Below are positions 53,760-63,224 of a DNA stretch of 64,000 nucleotides, piece by piece. Source of the DNA: Rhodobacteraceae bacterium UBA3069. GTDB taxonomy: Bacteria > Pseudomonadota > Alphaproteobacteria > Rhodobacterales > Rhodobacteraceae. The stretch lies in NCBI GenBank assembly GCA_002366795.1, contig DFBX01000071.1, positions 53,271 to 117,270 on the forward strand, read 5' to 3'. The stretch's first letter is position 1. Every line of letters starts with the position of its first letter. A program made the translations under genes and the position numbers. Below the pieces are notes generated by a model. That model saw only the letters and a list, made by a program, of their open reading frames with translations, was not told the origin of the DNA and made no database searches.

Positions 53760-54479
53760 ATGATTGCTTTTGCACATCAGCGCATGGCCAGAATGAAAGA
53801 TTCCTTCGAAAATGAATTGGACGCGAGCCATCCGCTTGTTGTCGATCTTCCATTTATGGAAACTGAATTTTCAGGATTCTACCGGAACTATTTCAAACGG
53901 GCGATAGACGTTGCCCTTGTATCACTTGCGGCGTTGCCCGCGCTTGCGGTCGTTCTGATCTTTGCCGGAATGGTCGCGCTTGACGGTCGGAACCCATTTT
54001 ACACCCAGATTCGGGTCGGGAAGGGCGGGCGCAGGTTCCGCATCTGGAAGCTCCGCAGCATGGTTTGCGATGCGGATGCCGCTTTGAGCGCCTATCTGGC
54101 CAAGAACCCTGAGGCCGCGCGCGAATGGGAAACCAAGCAAAAGCTGAAGAAGGATCCGCGCATTACCTGGATTGGGCGTTGCATCCGCAAGTCGTCGATC
54201 GATGAATTGCCCCAGTTGTGGAACGTCTTGAGCGGGACCATGTCGCTGGTTGGCCCGCGTCCCTTCACTGCGGGTCAGGAAATCCTGTACACTGGCAAGT
54301 CCTATTTCAAGCTGCGCCCGGGGGTGACCGGACCGTGGCAGGTTTCGGATCGTCACAATAGCGCGTTCTCTGATCGTGTCTGGTACGACGAAGACTATCA
54401 TCGCAAGATGTCGTTCAAATATGACCTGACGCTGATCGCGCGCACGTTCAAGGTCGTTTTGAGGTGTACCGGCGTCTAG
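53760..54479 (+). CDS. exoY: Initiating undecaprenyl-phosphate sugar transferase (ExoY/WbaP type)
   Basis: The 239-residue protein transfers a sugar-1-phosphate to undecaprenyl phosphate and so begins the lipid-linked repeat unit. It has one membrane segment (about 48-70), FYTQIRVGKGGRRFRIWKLRSM, then DPRITWIGRCIRKSSIDELPQLWNVLSGTMSLVGPRP, the complete signature of this family, and ends PGVTGPWQVSDR...YDLTLIARTFKVVL. ATG 53760 follows a G-rich site (AAGGGGGG). It starts the rightward exoY-export-barrel series. Confidence 0.92.
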   Translation: MIAFAHQRMARMKDSFENELDASHPLVVDLPFMETEFSGFYRNYFKRAIDVALVSLAALPALAVVLIFAGMVALDGRNPFYTQIRVGKGGRRFRIWKLRSMVCDADAALSAYLAKNPEAAREWETKQKLKKDPRITWIGRCIRKSSIDELPQLWNVLSGTMSLVGPRPFTAGQEILYTGKSYFKLRPGVTGPWQVSDRHNSAFSDRVWYDEDYHRKMSFKYDLTLIARTFKVVLRCTGV

Positions 54480-54628
54480 CCGCAGCGGTGTTTGGTTTCC
54501 TCAGGCGGGTAGGGATTGTTGCTGACCGACAATAGTTCGGCCCGAAATCGGGCCGAATCGCAGTTCGTTCTGTTCCCAAGGCCTGAGTTGCGCAAAGATG
54601 ACTTAAAGATCAAGGAAGGGTCACGGAA

Positions 54629-55249
54629 TTGGCACTGATGAAAAGAATTTTGATTGCTTTCGCCTTGGTAGTGTTTGCAGGAGCAGCGACGGCGCAATCC
54701 TCTTACACGATCAAACCGGGCGACACGCTCGACATCGAAGTGCTTGAGGATAAATCGTTGAACCGTTCGGTTGTCGTGCTTCCGGACGGGCGCTTCTCGT
54801 ACCCTCTCGCGGGTAGCCTTGTGGCGAAGGGGCGCACGGTTGATCAGGTTCGCGCTTCTGTCGGCGAAGCGATCAAGGGAAGCTTCGCGAATACGCCGAC
54901 CGTCTATGTTGGCGTGCGGCCCGCGCCGCCGAAGCCTGCTGTCAGGGCATCGGTCCGCGCCCCCGCACCCGTGGTTCGCATCTACCTGATGGGCGAAGTC
55001 CAGAAAGGCGGGCAGATCGAAGTGAGACCTGGCACGACTTTCCTGCAGGCCTTGGCGCAGGCGGGTGGGTTGACCCCCTATGCCGCATCCAAAAGGATCC
55101 AGATACGCCGGACGGATTCGCGCTCTGGAACCCCCAGGATGATCACGATCAATTATCATGCACTGTCCCGCGGTGCGGCCCTGTCAAGTGACGTGGTTCT
55201 GACCGAGGGCGACGTTATCCTGGTGCCCGAGCGGCGGTTGTTCGAATAA
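54629..55249 (+). CDS. Outer-membrane polysaccharide export protein (Wza/OPX type)
   Basis: The 206-residue protein has a signal peptide (to about residue 22, ATAQ), then YTIKPGDTLDIEVLED and LPDGRFSYPLAGSLVAKGRTVDQVRASV, the conserved poly_export domain, a linker (PAPPKPAVRASVRAPAP) and a SLBB-like domain with YLMGEVQKGGQIEVRPGTTFLQALAQAGGL. It is short, as in exosortase-linked OPX proteins, and has no lipobox. The TTG at 54629 is chosen because AAGGAAGGG ends eight bases before it; ATG 54638 is the alternative. Confidence 0.88.
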   Translation: MALMKRILIAFALVVFAGAATAQSSYTIKPGDTLDIEVLEDKSLNRSVVVLPDGRFSYPLAGSLVAKGRTVDQVRASVGEAIKGSFANTPTVYVGVRPAPPKPAVRASVRAPAPVVRIYLMGEVQKGGQIEVRPGTTFLQALAQAGGLTPYAASKRIQIRRTDSRSGTPRMITINYHALSRGAALSSDVVLTEGDVILVPERRLFE

Positions 55250-55258
55250 GGCGCGTTG

Positions 55259-56581
55259 ATGAAACACTCTTTGGCAGTCCCGGTCATTGTCGGATTAGCG
55301 TCCTGGATTGCACTTTCCCCGACACCGCTTCACGCGCAGGATCCTGCCGGCCGGGAGGCAGAGTCAACGCTGTCTTTCGGGCTGTTGTATAAGGACGACG
55401 CTTGGAAAGCATACAGCGGGTTCGACTTTACCCTTAGCTCGTCAACGCGCACCGAAGGATTGGGGCTTTCGGCCTCGGGTGGGCTTGAAGGGAGCGGCGC
55501 GGACGGTCTGAACCTGGTCGACCCCAATATTTTGCTGACCTACAATCGCACCGGGCGCAACGCGGCGCTGGCCGCATCCGCGCGCTATCGCGAGTCGGAT
55601 CTTGGCGGGTTTACCATCGACGAGGACACCAGCGCCGGAGAGTTGATCGCCAACACAGGCACCAAGAAAGACGCCAATATCGCCGGTTCCTTGGAATTCG
55701 GCACCGTGTCGCCCCTCGGCGGCAAGATTGATATGGGCTGGCGTGAGGTGAAGTATTCTGGTGCAACGACCCTTGCCGATTACGATGCCGTAGACGTTGG
55801 CGTGACCTTGCGGTTTACGATCGACCCAAGGATCGATCTGCGCACCACCGCGCGCTACCAGGAAACCCTTGCGGATGCTCCGGGAACGGACCGCGTCACC
55901 CAGTCCATCGGTTTTGGCGCGGATTTCAAGGTGAACCAGACGCTGAACACCTCAATCGACCTGACTTATGCGGAAATTGAAACGCGCCCGACTGGCGGAC
56001 CGGTCCAGAAGGACAGCGGCCCGGGTTTCGAATTCACTGCGCAGAAAGACCTGAAAAACGGCGATCTGGGATTTTATCTTACATCCACCCTGACCACCGT
56101 CGGCAATCGCACGGAAGCGCAGGTCGCCCGCACGTTCGAGACTGCGCAGGGCGATGGCCTGATGCTTTCGGCCGGGGTTTCCAGAAGCGGGAACGACGAG
56201 GTTGATGCGATCTTTGGCTTGGAATATTCGCGCAGCACGCGCGATGCCGAACTTAATGTCGCCCTGTCACGTTATGTGCAGTCCGACCTGTTCGGACAGG
56301 AAACGCTGAACTCTCAATTCCGGATCGGGCACAGTTATGCGATCAACGACACATCCAGAATTGAAAGCGCGCTGGCCTACCGCGAGACACAGTTCCTGAC
56401 CTCTACCGCGCTGGATGCCCGCAAGCTGGAGATCAGCCTAGGCTATTCGAAAAAGCTGACCAGCGTATTCGATCTGTCGGCCGAAGTGTCGCAAATTCGC
56501 GATTGGACCGGATCTGCGGGCCCAACGACCGATAACACGGTTTTCCTGGGTTTGACGCGCGCCTTTAGCTGGGCGCCGTGA
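55259..56581 (+). CDS. Outer-membrane beta-barrel protein of the exosortase locus
   Basis: The 440-residue protein has a signal peptide (residues 1-25, PLHAQ) and then amphipathic beta strands with alternating hydrophobic residues and short turns up to a terminal W-A-P after FLGLTRAFSW, like outer-membrane barrels. Sequence STLSFGLLYKDDAWKAYSGF opens the barrel part. It is nine bases after the export protein gene, so co-expression is very likely; it may form part of the export channel. The family is assigned by pattern and location. ATG 55259 is one codon inside an open TTG. Confidence 0.78.
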   Translation: MKHSLAVPVIVGLASWIALSPTPLHAQDPAGREAESTLSFGLLYKDDAWKAYSGFDFTLSSSTRTEGLGLSASGGLEGSGADGLNLVDPNILLTYNRTGRNAALAASARYRESDLGGFTIDEDTSAGELIANTGTKKDANIAGSLEFGTVSPLGGKIDMGWREVKYSGATTLADYDAVDVGVTLRFTIDPRIDLRTTARYQETLADAPGTDRVTQSIGFGADFKVNQTLNTSIDLTYAEIETRPTGGPVQKDSGPGFEFTAQKDLKNGDLGFYLTSTLTTVGNRTEAQVARTFETAQGDGLMLSAGVSRSGNDEVDAIFGLEYSRSTRDAELNVALSRYVQSDLFGQETLNSQFRIGHSYAINDTSRIESALAYRETQFLTSTALDARKLEISLGYSKKLTSVFDLSAEVSQIRDWTGSAGPTTDNTVFLGLTRAFSWAP

Positions 56582-56614
56582 CGCGTTTAGCAACCGGGTT
56601 TGTCGGTTTTGCCA

Positions 56615-57115
56615 TTAGCGGGATGCGTTAGGGGGCGACGGCCTGACGCCTTGGATGTACTGTGAAATCCCGTCAATCAACGCACCATGCTTGGACCCGA
56701 ACCCCGTTTGTGCCGGGTGCAGGTCGGTCCGCTGCAACAGTCCTGGCAGATCGTCGATCTGCCAAGCCACATAAACGCCGGGTTCGTCGGCAAGTGCCCG
56801 CGCGGTAGCAAGTTGGTGGTCGTTCCGATGCTCTTCCAGATCGTGTCGCCGCGGGACAATAATCAGCGGACGTTGAAACCTTTTCGCCGACAAGATCGTG
56901 CCGATCCCCGCATGGGCGACGATGACGCGCGCCTGTGAAAATGTTTCGTCAAACGAAACCGGGTCCATCATCCGCCTGACATCCAGATTTGGCAAAGCTG
57001 TCGTTTCGGTGCCGACTTGGGCGATGATCTTTTCATCGGTATTAGCCGCGAAACGGTTCATCGCTTCGGTGAGGCGGGGAAAGGCCAGTTGTGTTCCGAC
57101 GGTCAAAAAGATCAT
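56615..57115 (-). CDS. Alg13-like glycosyltransferase subunit (PssE type)
   Basis: The 166-residue protein is the catalytic GT-B half of a two-part glycosyltransferase: IFLTVGTQLAFPRLTEAMNRF at the start and VIVAHAGIGTILSAKRFQRPLIIVPRRHDLEEHRNDHQ, the donor-binding segment found in Alg13, PssE and Cps14G. Its start overlaps the Alg14-like stop by ATGA. In rhizobial EPS, PssD/PssE add glucuronic acid; the sugar here is unknown. Confidence 0.88.
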   Translation of the reverse strand: MIFLTVGTQLAFPRLTEAMNRFAANTDEKIIAQVGTETTALPNLDVRRMMDPVSFDETFSQARVIVAHAGIGTILSAKRFQRPLIIVPRRHDLEEHRNDHQLATARALADEPGVYVAWQIDDLPGLLQRTDLHPAQTGFGSKHGALIDGISQYIQGVRPSPPNASR

Positions 57116-57582
57116 AGAACAGCCCCGAAATACCCGGCCCCCTCGGCCTCGGCCACATGGGGCCATTGGCTAAGCCACAAATCGGCAAAGCGCCTTGCCA
57201 ATTTTCCCGACATCGACATTTCCTCGGCATTGGCAACGGAGTCGACCCAGATCGTGCGCCGCCTGAACAGTCTGGCCATGGCCAATGCGATCACGCCGGG
57301 CAAGGCCCCGGTCGAGATGACGACATCGGGGCGAAACCGCGCGATGGCCACGAAAAGGGTTACGGCGGTCAAAGGGATGCGCCAGGCCGAGTTGCGGTTA
57401 CATTCGGAAACGATCATCGAAGGGGCGGCGTTGAATTCTTCCGGAAGCCCCTTGAGCGTTGTCGCGAAAAGCATGTCACACCCCGCGAAAGCCGGGCGCA
57501 ACGCCATCAGTTGTTGCCAGTGTCCGCCCCCAGAGGCGATGGCCATAACCCTTGTAGGTCTGCTTTTCTTCGCTTTTGCCAT
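57112..57582 (-). CDS. Alg14-like glycosyltransferase subunit (PssD type)
   Basis: The 156-residue partner of the Alg13-like protein has VMAIASGGGHWQQLMALRP at the N-terminus, a hydrophobic stretch for membrane binding, DVVISTGALPGVIALAMARLF and TIWVDSVANAEEMSMSGKL, matching Alg14/PssD. It recruits the catalytic subunit to the membrane. It is 48 bases after the ManC-like gene and ATGA-coupled to its partner. Confidence 0.88.
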   Translation of the reverse strand: MAKAKKSRPTRVMAIASGGGHWQQLMALRPAFAGCDMLFATTLKGLPEEFNAAPSMIVSECNRNSAWRIPLTAVTLFVAIARFRPDVVISTGALPGVIALAMARLFRRRTIWVDSVANAEEMSMSGKLARRFADLWLSQWPHVAEAEGAGYFGAVL

Positions 57583-57630
57583 TTCACTTTCAACACGCTG
57601 TTTCGACCACAGGGCACTTGCGCCCTAGCT

Positions 57631-59010
57631 TTAGCAGCGGTTGTAAATATCCTCGTATCTTACGATGTCGTCCTCGCCCAAGTAGGTTCCTGTCTGCACC
57701 TCGATCAGATACATGGGCACCTTTCCGGGGTTGGCCATTCGGTGCGTGGCCCCCAACGGGATGTAGACAGAGCCGTTTTCCGGCACCAGCGTCACGTCTT
57801 TATTCACTGTAACCTCGGCCGTCCCGCCGACCACGATCCAATGTTCGGAACGATGGACATGGGATTGCAGCGAAAGCACGCCGCCGGGTTTGACCATGAT
57901 GCGTTTGACCTGAAATCGGTCGCGGGCGATCAGCGATTCATACCAACCCCAAGGCCGGTGATAGCGTGGATATTCCCGCGCCTGCGTGGTCTTGCGCGCG
58001 GCAAGCCGATCCAAGGCACCGGGGATTTTCGCCAGATGGTCCCGGTCTGCGACCAACACCGCGTCGCGGGCCACAACGGCGACGATATTGTCCAGGCCGA
58101 CACCCAGAATTTGCGTGGCGCTTTCGTCGCTGCGCAACATGCTGTTCCGGCAATCGACGGCCAGCGCGCCGCCATATTCGGAGACGCCATCGTGATCCCG
58201 GTCTGTCACCCGCCAGACCGAGGCCCAGTCTTCCAAGTCGTTGCAGGGACCACCCAGTGGCATGGCCAAGGCACCCCTTATTCCTGCCAATATCTCGCTT
58301 TTGAAATCCCGTTTGGGAATCTGGGCATAATCGGTGGTGGCATAGGTCAGGGTATTGCCGTCCGTCGTTCCATTCTCGACCGCCTTGCGACAGGGTTTCA
58401 GCATTCCCGGTGCTTGCGCTTCGAATGCGGCCAGCAGGTCGGCGCGGCGCATCAGAATCATGCCCAACATATTCTGCGGCGCATCCCTATCGCTTTCGGT
58501 CAGGGGCGTGGCCGCCAACCCGCGCGGGGCGGCGACCATCTCCTCAAGTATCTCCGTGCTGGAGACTTTCGGCTCTACGATCCCGTCCAAAAACCGGACG
58601 ACCGCACCCTTGCGCGCGCGCGCTTCGGCCTTACGAATGGCGGCCTGAAAATCCTCTGGATCGCCCGCGAAATGGACCATGGGCGAAACCAGGACCACCG
58701 CATCTGGATCATCCTCGATCATCAGGGCCGCAGCCAGAACCGATGCCGCCGAATTGCCCCCAGCAGGCTCCAGTGCAAAGCGCGCATCCCAAACCCCGAC
58801 TTCGCCTGCCTGATCTTCGGCAAGGAAGCGAAATTCCTGATCTGTCGTGACAACGGGTGCGTCAAACCCATCGCCAGAAAAAAGCCCGAGCATGTTCTGG
58901 TAGGGGGATTGATCCCCCAGTATCGGAGCGAACTGTTTGGGAAATGTTTCGCGCGCACTGGGCCAAAGGCTGTCGCCGGTGCCGCCACAAAGAATGATTG
59001 GATGTACCAT
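57631..59010 (-). CDS. ManC/XanB-like protein with an eroded nucleotidyltransferase half
   Basis: The 459-residue protein has the layout of bifunctional mannose-1-phosphate guanylyltransferase/mannose-6-phosphate isomerase. The N-terminal signature reads IILCGGTGDSLWPSARETFPKQF: the Arg of G-T-R-L-W-P is Ser14. EPxGRNT is EPAGGNS (Gly85), and P-A-D-H is PMVH (Val112). The C-terminal cupin keeps RPWGWYESL, VKPGGVLSLQSHVHRSEHW with its metal-binding His/His/Glu/His, and IPLGATHRMAN. Isomerase activity or pure binding is possible; nucleotide transfer is doubtful. It lies between the Alg14-like gene and exosortase D. Confidence 0.85.
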   Translation of the reverse strand: MVHPIILCGGTGDSLWPSARETFPKQFAPILGDQSPYQNMLGLFSGDGFDAPVVTTDQEFRFLAEDQAGEVGVWDARFALEPAGGNSAASVLAAALMIEDDPDAVVLVSPMVHFAGDPEDFQAAIRKAEARARKGAVVRFLDGIVEPKVSSTEILEEMVAAPRGLAATPLTESDRDAPQNMLGMILMRRADLLAAFEAQAPGMLKPCRKAVENGTTDGNTLTYATTDYAQIPKRDFKSEILAGIRGALAMPLGGPCNDLEDWASVWRVTDRDHDGVSEYGGALAVDCRNSMLRSDESATQILGVGLDNIVAVVARDAVLVADRDHLAKIPGALDRLAARKTTQAREYPRYHRPWGWYESLIARDRFQVKRIMVKPGGVLSLQSHVHRSEHWIVVGGTAEVTVNKDVTLVPENGSVYIPLGATHRMANPGKVPMYLIEVQTGTYLGEDDIVRYEDIYNRC

Positions 59011-59055
59011 GAAATCCTCTCTTTCTGAAAATTGCTTTCGATAATGGGCCTGTCT

Positions 59056-60660
59056 TTAAAAAGGTATGTGCTTGGGTAAATAGGGCAGGGTGCTGCGCAT
59101 CAATTCGCGAATTCGCACTTCTGCCGCGGCGATGTCATTGCCCTTGATCGGCGTGACGAACCGAACGATGGCACCATCGCGGCGGTCCCGCATAATGCCA
59201 TCGACAAGCATGTCGATCTTGGCAAGAAAATCGTTGGTGATCCGGCTGCCGCGCTGTTCGAACCAGTAATAGACCAACTGTCTGTCTGTTCCCTTGATGA
59301 TCTCGGCGCGGTTGGCATCGAAACTACCATACCCTGTGCCGGTCATATCCAGGCGGCGGGTTCCGAACTCGGTCACTTCCCAGCCATTGGCAGGCAGGCA
59401 AACCTGCGGGGAATGCAGCGCCGATCCGTTGGTCTGATCGCTGTAAAAAGCAGCGAACAGATGCACCGGCTGACCCGCATCCGGAGTAGAGTAGGTTGCG
59501 TTTATATAGTCGTCGGCACCGATCACTTCCTCGATCCCCGGTTCCAACCGTGTCGACAGGCCTTGCCATCCGTCCATCATTGTCGGAAACCGCTCGAATC
59601 CGGTTCTGGTCAGCGCCTCTGTCCGGTTGGTGGGCAGCAGGACCAGCACCGAAAGCAGACCGCCCGCCAAGACTGCAAACCCAAGCTGCGGGGCAGCGGG
59701 AACGCCTTTCAAACGGCTGGCGACCTGCGCCAGACCTTTCGTATCGAAGTCGAACAACGGGTTCTTTCGCTTGGCTTTCGGGCTTAGCATACGCAGCAAA
59801 ATCATCGCCGCTGCCAACAGCACGATGCAAACCAGCAATATGGTCCAGCCTTCGAAGGCATGCAGGAACCCTTCGGCGGTTTCTATTCCGTAGCGGTTTA
59901 CAACAACGGCGGTTATCGCGATCCGGGCCGAGTTCATAAGCACGGCCAAAGGCATGGACAATGCAACCAGAACCAACTTGTGCCACATCGGTGCGTTGCT
60001 GATGGCCGCGAAAAGCAGCGCGAAACTGATTACCGGAAACAGGAATTGCAAGCCGGAACAGGCCTCGGCTACCTGAAGCCGGTAAACACCCAGGTCGATG
60101 ATATTGCCATCCAGGTAAACGGCCAACCCCAGCGCCCGGATCATCCCGACGCCCAGAATGGCCGAGACGTGTTGCAAGAATGTGGTCAGTTGCCAATACA
60201 TGAACTGCGGTAAGGGCAGCACGAAGATCAGCAACAGCATTGAAAGCCAAAGACGGCGTGCCCGTGTCGGGCCAAGTATCAGGCAGACCATTCCGGCGAT
60301 CCAGATGAGCAGGCCATAGGCCGACACATCCCCGATCTTGCTCAGCGTGCCTATCGCCGCGATGACAAGACCAAGCGTGACAAGCAGCACTCCGGGCCAG
60401 ACCGGGGTGGCGGGATGCGCGCGGTATTCTTCCGGCTCGTCCCGAAGCGTCCGCAGGCCAATCCAGACGGCCATGAAGGCCACAACCGGCCCGTGGCTGT
60501 AAACAGGCGTGGCCCAGTTTTCGGCCAGTTCCCGAAACCCAAGAAAAAACAGCGGGGATGCCGCCAGCAAGGCAAGCAGTAAAAGCAGCGGGCCGCCCAG
60601 CCCGGCGCTGCCGCGGCTGGCGGGCAAGCTTGGTGTCCGATCTGCCAATTGCACGCCCAT
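59056..60660 (-). CDS. xrtD: Exosortase D with fused EpsI domain
   Basis: The 534-residue inner-membrane protein has about eight membrane segments in its first 300 residues and the catalytic set of exosortases: Cys201 in VAEACSGLQF, Arg246 in NSARIAITA and His267 in HAFEGW. Residues about 345-534 form an EpsI domain with PVHLFAAFYSDQTNGSALHSPQVCLPANGW, facing the periplasm. It would cleave VPLPA-type proteins such as that at 46852-47502. Start and TPR stop overlap by one base (TGATG). Confidence 0.93.
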   Translation of the reverse strand: MGVQLADRTPSLPASRGSAGLGGPLLLLLALLAASPLFFLGFRELAENWATPVYSHGPVVAFMAVWIGLRTLRDEPEEYRAHPATPVWPGVLLVTLGLVIAAIGTLSKIGDVSAYGLLIWIAGMVCLILGPTRARRLWLSMLLLIFVLPLPQFMYWQLTTFLQHVSAILGVGMIRALGLAVYLDGNIIDLGVYRLQVAEACSGLQFLFPVISFALLFAAISNAPMWHKLVLVALSMPLAVLMNSARIAITAVVVNRYGIETAEGFLHAFEGWTILLVCIVLLAAAMILLRMLSPKAKRKNPLFDFDTKGLAQVASRLKGVPAAPQLGFAVLAGGLLSVLVLLPTNRTEALTRTGFERFPTMMDGWQGLSTRLEPGIEEVIGADDYINATYSTPDAGQPVHLFAAFYSDQTNGSALHSPQVCLPANGWEVTEFGTRRLDMTGTGYGSFDANRAEIIKGTDRQLVYYWFEQRGSRITNDFLAKIDMLVDGIMRDRRDGAIVRFVTPIKGNDIAAAEVRIRELMRSTLPYLPKHIPF

Positions 60661-63224
60661 CAGTCTGTCACCTTGGAAGCGTCATCTGCGGCAAGGCCAA
60701 GCGCGGCCTCTTTTGCGAGCGAGGCAAAGGGTTCGGTGCCGATGTCGATCACTCTATCCAAATAGTGCGCCGCATCATCGGTGCGATCCGCGCGGATCAA
60801 TGCCTTGGCGGCGTGCCATTGGACCTGCGGATCATCGGGCAATGCCCCCGCTGCTGTCACAAGCGCGTTTACTGCGGTTTCCAAGTCGCCTTGAAGAAAC
60901 CGGACCCGGCCGACCGTATCCAGAAACTGCGGGATCGGGCTACCTACCAATGGCTCGACCAGATGGGCCGTGCGGACCAGCGTTTCCTCGTCCTGCGACC
61001 GCTGCAACAGCAGACCGGCAAGATTGTTGCGAACCGGCGCGCTTTGCGGGTGCGTTTCGAACAGGGCTTCATAGGCGGCAATTGCGCTATCCAATTGCCC
61101 ATCGGCCTGAAGCGCGCTGGCCAGCTCCCATTGCATTTCCGGGCTATCGGGCAGCGCCTGCACGGCGTTCTGGATCGTCTCGATCAACAAGTCGGGCGCA
61201 TTCTGCCGTTTCCGCAGCGCAATGAAATCGGACCAAAGCGCTGCTGTGTCCGGCATTTTTACCGTCAGGTCGCTGTAAATTTCCGCGGCAGCGGCCAGAT
61301 TGCCTTGTGCGACGGCCAGTTCTGCCGCAACGGCGCGCAGTTCGGCATCGCTGGGAAATTGTTCTGAACCGATGTCGATCAGGGTTTGCACAATGTCGAA
61401 CCGCCCGGCGTTCAGACCGGCGCGTGCCAGCGTGGCCAGCCCGACGGGTGTGACCTGTTTCGCCTCGGCGCGCAAAGTGATGTGCTGCATGGCAAGATCG
61501 GTATTGCCAAGGCTGATCAGCCGCTGGAATTGCATCCGGTCAGCGATAATCAGCGCGGGGTCGGTGCCAATGACCCGCAGTCGTCCTTCGATCGATTCCG
61601 CCTGATCCCACTGCTGCCGCGCCAGGAACAATTCGCCCTGTCGCCCAAGCAGCGTGATATTTCCCGGTGCCCTTTCGATCGCCCGGCCAAGCACATCAAT
61701 GGCCGACGTGATCTTGTTCTGGGCAACCAGGTGCGCTGAATATTCAAGCGCGGTCAACGCATCATTGCCCGATGCTTCGAAGGCTTGCGCCATGATCTGC
61801 CCCGCCAGCGCGGTATCGCCCGACGCTTCATACGCTCTGGCCAGAAGGGAAAGCGTGGCGGTATTTTCCGGGTCCACGCCCTGCGCTGTCCTGAGCAGGC
61901 GAAGCGCCAGATCGGGTCGCCCGCGTTCTAGGAACCATGCCGCTTGCAGTTGCGATGCGGGCACATTGCGGGGGGCTGACGCCAGCAAGGTATCAAGCGC
62001 GGTTTCGGCCGCTGGCCGATCGCCCGAAGCATTCAGCATCTGCGCCAGCATATAAAGCGCGCCGGCGGTATCCTCGTCGGCTTCCTCGGCTGCTGCCACC
62101 GCTTCGCGCATTTCGCGCAACGCGCTTTCCGTGTCGGCATTGTCAAAGGCCATCGCGGCGCGCAGCAAGCGCAGAACGGTGGGCCGCCCATGCGCGGCGA
62201 CCAGCCGCTCAAGCGTCAGCAAGGCCTCTTCGCTGCCACGATATTCTGACAGGAATTGCACAAGCGCCAACTGATCGCCGGTGTCGGAAAGGTCGGGAAC
62301 ATCCCGCAAGACCGCTTCGGCCGCGTCGATATTTCCGGCCTCGATATGCAAGGCGGCCAGCATCCGGCGGAAATGGGTTGCTTCTGGATGTGACTTCAGG
62401 ATCGCTTCAAGTTGCGGAACAACCTCTTGCTTGCGACCCAGACGGTTCAATAGCTGAAGGCGGGCCTGCGCGAATTCAAGGTTGTCCGGCGCAAGTGCAA
62501 GCGCGTCATCAACCGCCTTCAGCGCCTCTTGTGGGCGATTGGTGCGACCGTAACCGTCAACGATCGCATAGCGCAGCGCAACCATCTGTGGGGCATTGGG
62601 CATAACCTCTAGCAGCCGTGCGTGGGTTTTAAGCAGGGCAAGGGCATCCCCTGCTTCGACCGCTTCGGAATAGGCAATGATCGCCAGACCGGCCTGCACT
62701 TGGGCATTGTCTCCGGCCACGTTTGCAATGGCAGTGTAATGCGACTTTGCGATCGCCCAGTTGCGCTCTTCCATGACCATGGCGGCCAGTTTAAGGCGGC
62801 TTGGAACGTGCCGTGGGTCTTGTTCGACGATGCGCAGCATCTGGGAATAGGCCGCGCGACGATTGCCCAGTTTCGCTTCGACCTCTGCCAGTTTGAAGCG
62901 GGATGGGATGTCGTTCGGCGTTGCCCGAAGCACGTTCAGAAATTCGATGCGCGCGCGGGGCAGGTCTTCGGCCGCAAGGAATTCCATGGCTTGGCCCAGA
63001 TGTGCATCGGCTTTTTCTTCGTCGGATTGGCAGGCTGCTAAAAGCAGGATGGCCGCGCCGAAAACTGCGATCCGCAGCCTTTGTGCACGCCCGATCCGAC
63101 CACGCTCCGCCACCTTGGAGGCTGGACATTCGGGATGATCAATTTCTGTCTGTTTACGCGTCCGATAGAACATTCGACCCGCGTTTGAACGATTCAGGGT
63201 CACGGCTAATTGTCTTCCGCGCAT
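60660..63224 (-). CDS. TPR-repeat lipoprotein of the exosortase locus (PrsT-like)
   Basis: The 854-residue protein has a hydrophobic segment and lipobox (ILLLAACQS, Cys65) and then TPR-type helical repeats through the whole chain (many A-x-x-x-L-x-x-x-G-x-x-x-x-A-x-x). This is the layout of the PrsT proteins of PEP-CTERM loci, thought to act in export or anchoring. The true start is uncertain: Met18 at 63173 would still leave a long 47-residue N-region before the lipobox. It precedes xrtD in a TPR-xrtD-manC-like-Alg14-Alg13 unit. Confidence 0.88.
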   Translation of the reverse strand: MRGRQLAVTLNRSNAGRMFYRTRKQTEIDHPECPASKVAERGRIGRAQRLRIAVFGAAILLLAACQSDEEKADAHLGQAMEFLAAEDLPRARIEFLNVLRATPNDIPSRFKLAEVEAKLGNRRAAYSQMLRIVEQDPRHVPSRLKLAAMVMEERNWAIAKSHYTAIANVAGDNAQVQAGLAIIAYSEAVEAGDALALLKTHARLLEVMPNAPQMVALRYAIVDGYGRTNRPQEALKAVDDALALAPDNLEFAQARLQLLNRLGRKQEVVPQLEAILKSHPEATHFRRMLAALHIEAGNIDAAEAVLRDVPDLSDTGDQLALVQFLSEYRGSEEALLTLERLVAAHGRPTVLRLLRAAMAFDNADTESALREMREAVAAAEEADEDTAGALYMLAQMLNASGDRPAAETALDTLLASAPRNVPASQLQAAWFLERGRPDLALRLLRTAQGVDPENTATLSLLARAYEASGDTALAGQIMAQAFEASGNDALTALEYSAHLVAQNKITSAIDVLGRAIERAPGNITLLGRQGELFLARQQWDQAESIEGRLRVIGTDPALIIADRMQFQRLISLGNTDLAMQHITLRAEAKQVTPVGLATLARAGLNAGRFDIVQTLIDIGSEQFPSDAELRAVAAELAVAQGNLAAAAEIYSDLTVKMPDTAALWSDFIALRKRQNAPDLLIETIQNAVQALPDSPEMQWELASALQADGQLDSAIAAYEALFETHPQSAPVRNNLAGLLLQRSQDEETLVRTAHLVEPLVGSPIPQFLDTVGRVRFLQGDLETAVNALVTAAGALPDDPQVQWHAAKALIRADRTDDAAHYLDRVIDIGTEPFASLAKEAALGLAADDASKVTD

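Noticed and set aside
57157..59028. 623-residue open frame on the plus strand opposite the ManC-like gene
   Set aside because: The opposite strand encodes a cupin domain with intact motifs. The long open frame follows from high G+C at third positions.
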